Shown here one piece after another: positions 1-9,615 of a stretch of DNA of 64,000 nt. The position numbers and the translations under genes are program-made. Source of the stretch: Tetragonia tetragonoides (lineage: Eukaryota > Streptophyta > Magnoliopsida > Caryophyllales > Aizoaceae); assembly GCA_038025085.1 (NCBI GenBank), contig CM076146.1:24870501-24934500 (forward strand), in the 5' to 3' direction. How positions within the stretch are numbered: position 1 is the stretch's first letter; each line of letters opens with the position of its first letter. The notes below the pieces were generated by a model. The model was not told where the DNA came from. It worked only from the letters and a program-made list of their open reading frames with translations, and did not search any database.

Positions 1-111
1 TTTCAGGTCTCAAATACAGAAAGCCGGATCCACACTGCGACGACTTTCGCCGCCCTGAGCGCCCAAGTTATTAATGAGCCCGAAAATTTTTATCGGTACT
101 TGCTAAGCAAC

Positions 112-400
112 ACAACAGTACAAATTTTGGGCCAGTCACTGATCGCTTAAGCTATTGCGGTTAAACTGTCCTTTTGCGAAACTTCAAATTTTGGGCCAGT
201 CACTGATCGCTTAAGCTATTTAAACTATCCTTCTGCGAAATTACAAATTTTTGGGGTTAGTTAATGATCGCTTAAGCTATTGCGGTTAAACTATCCTTCT
301 ACGAGGTTACTATTTTTTGTGTCGGTCAACGATTGCTTAAACTATTGCAGTTATACTGTCCATTTTTTTTATATGTTTCAGTCAATGATTGCTTAAACTA
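112..400 (+). repeat. Tandem array of about 60-bp units before the PPT of A0
   Basis: Units share a core around GATCGCTTAAGCTATTGC followed by GGTTAAACTGTCC and are diverged from one another. About five units are visible. The same family, reversed, lies at 24400-24960 in B and 33775-34225 in C, always between the interior and the PPT. The core contains the self-complementary GCTTAAGC. Confidence 0.8.
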
Positions 401-716
401 TTGCATTGAAACTGTTCATATGTCCTAACCACTATAAGGCCGATTATTTTTAATCGCGCTGTCTCGTTGACTTTTTCGTTTCTCGTACAGGGACGGAATC
501 TCAACATCCGCCGAGCGATGTTTAGTCTCTTTTTGTCGAAGCACTCTACGTTGATCATTCTCAAAGGATGAAATCTTAGCACACTACGAGCGTGTTCCAA
601 CTCAGGTTTATCTTCATATGCATACATACTGTACACTCTCACACACCATGTGCACATCAGCATCCTGCATGTCGCCTTCGGAGTACTTTGATCTTTGCTT
701 TTACTCAAGCTCGATC

Positions 717-730
717 AAAGTGGGGGCTTC
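717..730 (+). other. Polypurine tract of A0
   Basis: AAAGTGGGGGCTTC lies directly before the LTR start TGTAGACGCC. The same G-run precedes the 3' LTRs of B, C and E on the opposite strand. This marks 731 as the start of a 3' LTR, with the PPT serving as plus-strand primer in reverse transcription. Confidence 0.8.
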
Positions 731-1989
731 TGTAGACGCCAAAAAAGCGTCTTCAGATTTCTCCGCAAAAGCCAGATGATGAAAGGAGTAATTTTTAAGC
801 TTGAACTGCTATTTTGCTTTAATAGTTAAGATGAAGTCTCAGGTTTTTCCCTCCAAACACTCCTTCATTCAATTCCATTCAGAAGCCCCGTTCAAGAGCT
901 TTCCAACGACACGTCTCATGCCTCATTCCGACTCTCGGTCGCCAAGTTGCGATTTAAGGGTAAAACCGTCTTTTACCGTTCAAGGGTTAAACGGTCTTTT
1001 CATGTTTTTCAGAATATTTAAAATCCTCCGGAAAATGAAAATGGGCTGGATGACGTCATCCATCTGGCTGCTGACAGCCGTCAGCGACGCTGACCAATTT
1101 CCCAGGGCCGCTAGCGGCGCTGACTTCCCTTCGGGCCCGGCTCATTTTTCAAGCCCGTCTCATTTTTCAGCTCAAATTCGACCGTACAACCCTACTTTTC
1201 ACGCCTATATAAACAAACCCTTCACCCTCAGTTCAAAACACACAGTCTACAGTTGACAACCTCTATTCTCAGGAGTATTAACACTGAGCTTCCCCCTCTT
1301 TCTTCCAAACATGAGATCTATTTTTACTATTCTTGTCAAATATAGCCTACAGTTCAGGTACAAATTCATGAGGACTCAAATTAAATTAATTGCTTAATTT
1401 TTTATTTTCTAAGTAGTCATAATGTAGATATCATGTGAGGTCACGTTTTTATTGCTTCCTAAATATTGTCTGTATAATCGTTGTGCTGCCCAACTTGTCA
1501 ATCGAATGCATGTCTAAAAAAAGGGTTAAAAATAAATGTTGTGATGCTTGTGATAAACCAATTAATAGTCTAAGTCTAGGTTGTTAATCTGGTTTTGCAT
1601 GGGAATTTTGTCTTTAAATTATTAAGCAAACTTGAGTTAGTAGAGGCCGTCATAAACGGACGAGCTCGGTGCCTAACACCTTCCCACCTCGTACCTTCTC
1701 CCCCGAACCCTTTATTCTTGGGTACTTATATGTTTTATATAAGCGGGAGTCTTTCTAAAAACATGATTAGTTCACTTATCGCGCTATTGGGTTGTCCCTT
1801 CGGTATGTCCCTTCGATAAAATGCCGGTAGCAGAATTTTGACCTCTTTCATGGTTTTTATTCAATTCAAGTCTTTACAAAAGCTTTTCTAATGAGGGTCC
1901 CTTGAACTTATCTAAGCCCCCAACTGACAAATTTTCTATAAGGACGCACTCCGTGGAAACAAGGATTGGAAAAATCTCGGGTCCTTACA
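731..1989 (+). repeat. LTR of A0, shared with element G (1259 bp)
   Basis: It starts TGTAGACGCC and ends GGTCCTTACA, the TG...CA pattern. It matches the B and C LTRs along its length in reverse complement. It has a palindrome GCCGCTAGCGGC at 1107-1118, a TATA box (TATATAAA) at 1206-1213, and AATAAA near 1530. A PPT lies on its left and a leader-like sequence (CTGGGGACATGATTAAGAGGG) starts one base after its right end. It is therefore both the 3' LTR of A0 and, by position, the 5' LTR of G. Confidence 0.8.
1206..1213 (+). promoter_or_regulatory. TATA box of the A-type LTR
   Basis: TATATAAA lies 88 bp downstream of the palindrome at 1107-1118. The B and C LTRs have TATAAATA at the same relative place (minus strand: 23343-23350, 30655-30662, 32703-32710, 58675-58682). 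Transcription would start about 30 bp downstream. Confidence 0.65.
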
Positions 1990-3224
1990 ACTGGGGACAT
2001 GATTAAGAGGGTGTAACTTGAAAATCAATTCAATGCCATTATTTTTGCTTGGTTCACTACCTTGAGTGTTCTTATTATTAGTTTTGTGACTTGTCATTCA
2101 TCATGAGTGTTCTTATTCATGTGCATGCGCTTGCGCGAGTTTTGAGCTTGTTTTTACAAGTTCAAACTAGATTCTTAGCCAATGGAGTGTGGTGAAGTGC
2201 CTTGGTGAGAATCCACTCGATTCTTCTTTGCCAAGAAACATGGATCCCCCCACCTCATGTACCTTCCTACGCATTCGTCCATTCGACGAGTAGGATAACA
2301 AGGATGCATCACATTGTCGTGCATCTCCCGGATTGTTATACATTCTTGATCATGTGTACCTTTTGACCAAAACCCTTAAGCCTACCCCATTGCATGAAAT
2401 AGAACCAATATTTTAGGTCGAAACTCAGTCCCATGTCCATGCTAGATTTTCATGATCATGTCATTTGCGTTGTTGTGCGGTTTGCCCATATGTGAACGCA
2501 ATCTTTGCGTAGTCATTTTGGTCATCATAGAATATTAGGTTAGACCCAATTAGGTTCTTTTCCTTTTCGAGTCTAGATTTTCTCTTAAGATTGAGTCTAG
2601 AACATTATTTTTAGAAAAAAAATATCCCCGAATGTTCTATATGATGCTTGTTACCTTAGGAAAGATTTAGTGTTTTATTCTTTCCTATTATTTAGGTAGT
2701 GAGTTTTAGTCAAAGATCTCGAGATAATATCTCTCCTCTCGCCTTTTAGTCAAGAGTATAATATCTTTTACTTTATCCCGTATTGAGTCAAGATAATATC
2801 TCTCCCCTCCCCTTTTAGTCAAGAGTATAATATCTTTTACTTTTCCCATATTTGAGTCGAGATAATATCTCTCCCCTTCCCTTTTAGTCAAGCGTATAAT
2901 ATCTTTTACTTTATCCCATATTGAGTCGACATACTCTCCCCTTTTAGTGCAGAGTATAATATCTTTTACTTTATCCCATATTTGAGTCAAGATAATATCT
3001 CTCCCCTTCCCTTTTAATCAAGAGTATAATATCTTTTACTTTATCCCATATTGAGTCGAGAAAATATGTCTCCCCTCCCCTTTTAGTCAAGTGTATAATA
3101 TATTTTTATTTTTATTTTATGTTGAGATCTTTTGATCTAAACCCATTACTTAGTCCCTAAGGGTAACTATGTTGATAAGATATTCTAGATAGAGACTTTC
3201 CACTTTTGTTCTAAAACTTTTCTT
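1990..3224 (+). other. Leader of element G, no coding sequence seen
   Basis: The first 40 bases resemble the leaders of B and C. The rest, to about 2700, is AT-rich and shows no recognisable domain on either strand. A 66-bp tandem array follows. The place where gag and protease should be is occupied by this non-coding stretch, which implies an internal deletion or a naturally gag-less element. Confidence 0.6.
2706..3110. repeat. About six tandem copies of a 66-bp AT-rich unit
   Basis: The repeated core reads ATAATATCTTTTACTTTATC followed by CCATATTGAGTC and a CTCTCCCC block. Unit spacing is about 66 bp and the copies differ by small changes and one shorter unit. The open frame on the minus strand through it is a by-product of the periodicity. 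Confidence 0.85.
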
Positions 3225-6200
3225 TTGTGGAACTTGTTAGTCTTTCCTTTTTCTAAGATTTATCCGCTGTCTAGGATTGGAAAGAAAACAGTCGGTCCGA
3301 AAAGTTGGGAGCGAGATCATAGTAATGAACATTTGGTTAGGAAGCTCATATTAGAGTCTTCCCTTGCGAGCAAGGCTAAGCTCGACACTACGTTTAATTC
3401 TACTTCCAAGTCTAATGATGTTAAAGCCAATAGTAATGGCTCAGTTGATTTTCCAACTTCTTCTATCAATGAAATGAGTACTGATTCTGCTTACTTCTTG
3501 GATTACTTAGTAGCTAATAATTCAAAAGATGAAAAAGAATTCCCAAAGAAGTAACTAAAGCACTATTAGAACATGAACAAAAGACTTCAATTGTGGAAGA
3601 AACATAGTTAATTAATCTTGCAAGCGATCAAGAGCCGCGACAAGTGCGCATTGGCTTATCGCTAACTCCTGAAGAGCGAGAAAGCTTTATAAATCTCTTA
3701 AAAGAATACATAGACGTTTTCGCTTGGTCCTACAAATATCTGCCGGGTATAAGTCGTGAGATAGCACAGCATACAATACCGCTCAACCCCAATTCAAAAC
3801 CGGTAATGAAAAAACTTCGGAGAATGAAACATGAGTGGAGATTGAAAATCACATAAGAGGTGCAAAAACAGCTCGCAACAGGTTTCATTAAGGTCGTTCA
3901 ATATCCAAAATGGGTCGCCAACATAGTACCCGTTCCAAAAAAGGATGTGCGTCGATTTCAGAGATCTAAACAAGGCAAGTCCAAAGGACGACTTTCCCTT
4001 GCCACATATAAACGTACTGGTGGACAATACCGCAGCACATGCCCTATTATCATTCATGGACGGCTATGCAGGGTATAACCAAATACAAATGGCCGAAGAA
4101 GATATGGAGAAAAGTACCTTTATAACCCAATGGGGTACATACTGCTACACTGTCATGCCTTTCGGGTTGAAAAATGCGGGGGCAACGTACCAAAGAACCG
4201 CAACTTCCCTTCTACATGACATGATGCACAAGGAGGCTAGGTGTATGTAGACGATATGATCATCAAATCCAAGGAGAGAGAAGGGAATATACCCTCTCTA
4301 AAAAATTCTTCGACAGACTTTGAAACTACTACATGAAGTTAAATCCCCTGAAGTGCGCATTTGGCGTAACTTCTGGCAAGCTTTTAGGATTTGTCATAAG
4401 CACAAGAGGCATTGAAATTGATCCTACTAAGATCAAAGCTATAAGGGATATGCCCTCTCCTAAAAATGAAAAGGAGATAAAGGATTTTTAGGACGGCTCC
4501 AATATATAAGTCAATTCATTTCCAAATTGACTATTACATGTGAGCCCATCTTCAAAAATCTCAAAAAGGACACCAAATTTACGTGGGATAATCAATGCCA
4601 ACAAGCTTTCGACAAAATTAAGGAGTATTTAGCTAATCCACCCGTTTTGGTTCCACCAATTCCAGGAAAACCACTTGTGTTATACCTAACAATCAAAGAA
4701 ACCGCCATGGGCTCTATGTTGGCCCAAAAGGTGGAGAATGACGAAAAGGCAATATACTACCTTTGCAAGAAGTTCTTAGAATACGAAACACGCAACTCCA
4801 CATTAGAGAAGACGTGTCTCGCATTGGTCACTGCAACAAAGAAACTCCGGCACTACATGCTACAACACTCTATCCATACAAAGCCAAGGATGAATCCACT
4901 AAAGTACTTGTTCGAGAAACCCATTCTTAGTGGAAGAAGAGCAAGATGGACTGTCATGCTCTCAGAATTCGATCTAGCTTTTGAACACCAAAAGGCGATC
5001 AAAGAACATGTCATTTCTGAACATCTTGCTGAAAACCCAGTTAGTAGCGTAGATGCTACGCATGACTTTCCCGACGAAGGAATAATTTATGTCGAAGAAA
5101 ATACTTGGCAGTTATACTTCGACGAAGCCTCAAACCAAAAAAGTTATGGCGTAGGAGTATTATTAGTCAGCCCCGAAGGCGCACATACTCCCATAGCCGT
5201 CAAATAAGACCATGAGGTAACTAACAACGATGCTGAGTATGAAGCATGCATCATTGGTTTAGAAGCAGCAATAGAACTGCAAATCAAGGACCTAAAGGTA
5301 TATGCAGACTCAACCCTCATCATAAATCAAGTCTCCAAAAAGTGAAAAGTGAAAAGCGAATCCCTGGCACCTTACCAGGAATATCTTGAAAAGATAACCA
5401 AATATTTCACGCATGTCCGTTTCACATACCTTCCTAGAGAAGATAACCAATTCGCGGATGCCTTAGCAAAGATGGCCTCCATGATAAAGATTCCAGATGA
5501 TGTAATCACTATGCCAATTCACATTTAAAGGCGCACCGAGCCCGCCTTTTGCAATACAATCGAGGTATGCGTCAACGAGGAGGAGGAAGAGGAATGATTC
5601 ACTGACATTTTCAATCTATTAGCCAAGGGAAATTACGCTCCACAATCGACACTTAGGGCAGAAAGGGCCTTAAGAAGACTAGCCGCACAACACATACATG
5701 TGCAAGACAAGCTTTATAAAAAGTCACTACAAGGGCTAAGTCTTCTATGTCTAAAGAAACGTGAGGCAAGCAAAGTCATGAGCAACATACATAATTGCAT
5801 ATGTGGTCCCTACATGAATGGATTGACTTTAGTCAAGAAAATCCTAAGGCAAGGATACTATTGGACTACAATGGAAAAGGACTGCATCGAATACGTGGGA
5901 AAGTGCACACGCTGCCAACTCCACACCAATTTACAACATGGGCCTCCTACTCCTCTACATACATTCACCTCACCGTGGCCATTCTCTGCATGGGGCATTG
6001 ACATCATTGGAAAAATCTGCCCTACAGGAAAAGGAGGCCATGAATACATGCTAGTCGCGATAGACTACTTTACCCAATGGGTCAAAGCTCATTCATACGC
6101 AAGAATAGCGTCTAAGCATGTGGAAAAGTTCATACATGACAGCATCATTACTAGATACGGAGCACCCCACGATATCATAAAAGATCACGGGACCCAATTC

Positions 6201-6854
6201 AAAAAAGATGTTGTCGAACTTTTCACGAAGTTCAAAATCCAACATCGACAGTCTTCACCTTATAGGACACAAACGAATAGAGCCGTGGAATCCGCAAACA
6301 AGAATGTAAAGCAAATCATAGCTTAGATGACGAAAAACTACGAAGATTGGCCCGACAAGCTACAATTTGCCTTATGGGGATATAGAACTACTGTTCGATC
6401 CTCAACAGGAGCAACGCCTTATTCTTTAATATACAGAATGGAGGCGATACTCCCAGTCGAGGTAGAAATCCCTCCCTTAAGGATAGCTCTGGAAAGTGAA
6501 TTACCCGAAGTAGATTGGGTCCAAGCCCGGTATGACCAATTGGTCTTATTAGATGAAAGACGACTAAATGCCTTACATTATGGTCAAGTCTACCAAGCAA
6601 GAATGGCAAGAAATTTTGATCAACGATTCAAGGCTAGAGCACTACAAGAAGGAGACTTAGTCCTGAAAGAGGTAAGACCAATTGTAGTCGACCCTCGGCG
6701 AAAGTTCAAACCTAATGGGGCAGGCCCATATATTATCAAGACAATATTATCTGGCGGAGCGGTAAAGTTAATGGACTTAGACGGCAACGACTTCACTCAA
6801 CTCACAAATATGGACCAACGTAAGCGATTCTATGCACAAATACTTAATCTTTGA
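3225..6854 (+). pseudogene. Tat-lineage pol of element G: RT, RNase H, second RNase H, integrase
   Basis: This encodes the replication and integration enzymes of a Ty3/Gypsy element. In order: protease-RT linker (3225-3640), RT (about 3644-4520, with CVDFRDLN, MPFGLKNA and YVDD-type YVDDMIIKS), RNase H (4527-5060), a second archaeal-type RNase H (5101-5527, acidic residues in LYFDEAS, NDAEYEA, VYADST and FADALA), and integrase (5650-6854). The integrase has a CTRCQ zinc-binding end, and its catalytic acids sit in WGIDIIG, KDHGTQF and AVESANK. Two RNase H domains point to the Tat lineage. It is dead: a stop at 3854, frameshifts near 3948 and 4245, stops near 4320, 4489, 5205, 5343 and 6325, and no protease or gag upstream. 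Confidence 0.9.
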
Positions 6855-7220
6855 GAGAGCCCATTAAGGCACGGAGTCCAACTCAAACTGGGTCAAACCC
6901 GTCCACATGGGGTCCACGACCGGGAAGAAAAAAAAAACAAACGAGATTTGGTTTTACGAACTACATTGGCCTGATTCCGCATGGATATGTAGGTAACCCA
7001 TATAACTTGGGCTCAGCCACTTTAATAAACATAAATCTCTAAGGGAGTTTTAATCCATTCGATTAATGCAAAAATAAGCAAGTCTTTCATTAGTATGGCT
7101 AAAAGTCCATTACATGCTCTAAAAAAAAAGAAAAAGTGCGGAAATAATAATAACATAATAAAAGGGCAATTCTAAACTAAATCTACTTGGGCATGCAAAC
7201 CCGTAATTTGAATTATACTA
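6855..7220. other. Spacer between pol and the antisense gene of G
   Basis: Apart from the twin hairpin, this is AT-rich with A-runs and no recognisable coding sequence. The sense pol transcript and the antisense DUF7745-like transcript would converge here. Confidence 0.5.
6961..7011 (+). other. Twin hairpin conserved after pol (G copy)
   Basis: CTACAT (6961-6966) pairs with ATGTAG (6987-6992) around a loop containing GGCCTGATTCC. A second hairpin pairs CCCA (6997-7000) with TGGG (7008-7011). Elements B and C carry the same layout at the same place with compensated base changes. Function is unknown; RNA packaging, dimerisation or 3' processing are possibilities. Confidence 0.6.
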
Positions 7221-8792
7221 CTAAGCACAAAAAAGCAAGACTTGATAGACAACAAGAGGTGGACTACTCCTCTTTGTCTTTGTTAACCTCGCGCTCTTGG
7301 GCGGGCTTGCTAGGCTCATCAAGTTCCATTCGTTCTTTTGGAGCCCATCTTTCCCTGCCATTGCTCGAAAAGGCCTCGTGATCATTAGGCCTAGTTTGAG
7401 GGACTTGTTTGGCGAGTGGGCCTTAGTCTTACCTTTTCCCTTACCCTTAGTTTGGGGCTTGGAAGGCTTAGCGGGCCTATCAATGGGACTTATCCTTACA
7501 CCACTAGGCTCGTCATATTTGCGGGCCTTGAATAACTCTATCTCCTCCTCTAGAAGCCTTTGGTTGACTTGATGGCCACCACTCCAAATCCACTCCTCAT
7601 AAAAGCTTGACAACCCGTTTGAGTGCGGGTATACCGGCTTAGTCCACACTTGGCGACGGTTCCAATGTCGTTCCCAATTAGACACCAAGGAGGACTTTAA
7701 AGGCCTTTGGGAAGGAGGTTCGCAACTTACGTTCGGAATCCTTTGCCTTTAGCCATATTGGCGAAGGAGGCGGTTCGGTAGGAAGAATGTCAAGGTATAT
7801 AAGCCTAATCATCGTAAAAGGCACGTTCTCACTACACCCTACAATTTTGGTGGTACACCACCATGGGACGAACCAAGCCGGTTTGATATCGTTATAGAAG
7901 TATGCAATCCACTCCTCCCGAGAGGATTCGGAGAACTTTTGGCGCCTCGCTGGAAATTGCTTAGGGAGGAACTTCCTAGTGTCAATGGGATCCTTAAGCA
8001 AGTGGAGTCTCTCTTGAAGCCATATCTACATAAAAACAACAAAAGGAAAATTCAAGTCAATACAAGATGAGAATTTTCACTACATAAAGTTAAATCCACA
8101 AAGATTAAGGCTTTATAAAAAAAACTTACTTGAAGGACTAAAGGCCTCCCTGTGAAGGACTCTTGAGGATTGCTCTTGAGTCTATCTAAAGCAAGGATTG
8201 TCTCTCCCACAACCAAGTGCATAGGAGAGCTATCCCATTGAATTTGTTCGGTCACCCTAAGAAGGCAAGCTTTGCCCTTGTTGATGGTAGACTTCATTTC
8301 GGATGTAATAAGAGTGTCTACATTGCCACCACCAAACAAATAACGATGGAGGAGGCGAAATACAAAGGCACGTTTCTTGTACCTCATATCCATCGCATCC
8401 CGGGCCCTAGAAGTGAAGAAAGTCACAAGCCTAACAAGATCAACATCCTCACCGTGAATCACTTGGGCCACTTGACGAGGATACAACGCGAGATATCTTT
8501 GAAAATCACCCTCAAAGGCGTTCCCCAAGTAAGGAACGGTGAAAGGGCTCTCGGTTGGAAAGCCAATGATATCGGAGAACTCCTGCACCAACGGGCACAT
8601 CTCATGAGCACCAAAACGAAAAACATGGAACTTCGGGTCCCAAAATTCAATAGAGGAATGAAGAAAGTCCCACAAGATCTTAACTTGTTTAAGGTGAAAG
8701 AAGGCAATAAGGTGGAATGGAGTAAGTTCTAACCTCCCCTCTACGGTCATGGAGGCCAACCAAGCATCAAAGACATCATCTAAGTTCACCAT
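7221..8792 (-). pseudogene. DUF7745-like gene, antisense in element G (copy 1)
   Basis: I recognise this as the plant-transposon-associated family named, as I recall, DUF7745; its biochemical role is not known to me. Exon 1 runs 8792-8130 and starts MVNLDDVFDAWLASM. It contains LVQEFSDIIGFPTESP and HLVVGETILALDRLK, which match the copies at 18896 and 38364. An intron (8129-8026, GTAAGT...TGTAG) follows, then exon 2 (8025-7221) with a WERHWNRR block and a lysine-rich tail (KGKGKGKTK). A frameshift near 7690 splits exon 2. TATATAG at 8881-8887 lies about 90 bp upstream of the ATG. The gene points towards pol and follows the PMD gene on the same strand. Confidence 0.75.
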
Positions 8793-9615
8793 TGTTAAGA
8801 TTAAGGATTTTCTCTTAAGGAATTTTCTCTCTCTAGGGACTCAAAGTAAGTGGTAAGAAGAGAAGAAGAGGAAACCCGACTATATAGAGGTCACGATTGG
8901 ATTCTCGTTGAAAAAAGTAAGGAAACACAGACAACCGACGAAAAACGGCCAGGCGGCCTCTCACCTAGTCTGGACGGCTGAGCCGTTAGGATGAGCGAGT
9001 GAGCCTCTCCAGCTAGCGACTTGACTGCTAGGACAAGTGGCCAAAACGCTAGCCCTAGCGGTAACCGCTTGAGCTCTAGCACCGCCGCTAGGAGCTCTAG
9101 CGGTCACCATGTATAGGCGCCTGACAAGCAACTTCGCGAGACGACCTCGGTCCACTTGACCTCTCCATTGACCGAGCTCTATCTTCTTATTTCTCACTTG
9201 GACAGATTTTGGAAGCCTTCCCTTAGATTTTCCTTACCTTAATTTTGGCTCTTGCCACTTTTCTCTTTATTCCCTTTTTATTTCCGTCTTTTTATTTGGA
9301 TTATCAAGTTCCACCTTTTTTTCCTTTTATTTTCTGATTCCTTATTTTCTTTAATTATTTTTTCCCTTTGAATTATCTTTTCCTATTTCCTTTTTCTTTT
9401 ACTTTTATTTTTTAGGGGAAGAGGTACCCCAAATGTGTTAAGTTCTCGGGAATCCTAAATTCTCAGATTTCGTGTTTTTTGATTTCCCATTCGAAAATTA
9501 GATGATTAAATTCACATATGGACATTTGTGTGATATTTTTGTGCGTGAATAAAATGCAATATTTGTAGCAGGTTTAATAAAAGCCCGAAAGTTCAAAATG
9601 CACTACAGCAAATAT
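8793..9615 (-). promoter_or_regulatory. Promoter region of antisense DUF7745-like copy 1
   Basis: It contains a TATA box (minus strand, 8881-8887) and, at about 8945-9110, a cluster of GC-rich inverted motifs of the CCGCTAG/CTAGCGG type. Upstream is a T-rich plus-strand stretch (9230-9415). The homologous promoter of copy 2 (18900-19700) has the same order. No coding sequence is seen. Confidence 0.55.

Larger units (their letters stand above)
1..1989 (+). mobile_element. A0: 3' end of a plus-strand Tat-lineage LTR retrotransposon
   Basis: This stretch holds the last part of an element that begins outside the window. It has interior sequence (1-110) matching the inverted interior ends of elements B and C, a tandem array (about 112-400), a polypurine tract just before 731, and a full LTR (731-1989). 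The order array, PPT, LTR is the same as at the 3' ends of B and C in reverse complement. I see no credible coding sequence in 1-730. The LTR also serves as the left boundary of element G, because the sequence right after it resembles a post-5'-LTR leader. Confidence 0.75.

Noticed and set aside
112..400. CRISPR-like array of regularly spaced repeats
   Set aside because: Units are adjacent and diverged tandem repeats without unique spacers, in a plant genome.
801..1256. 151-residue plus-strand ORF in the LTR
   Set aside because: Lies in the U3 part of the A LTR across the palindrome and TATA; related frames in B and C LTRs are broken and on varied strands.
2706..2990. Lys/Asp-rich repeat ORF, minus strand
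   Set aside because: Falls entirely in the 66-bp tandem array.
8217..8732. 171-residue plus-strand ORF
   Set aside because: Shadow of the DUF7745-like exon 1 on the opposite strand, which has the conserved blocks.
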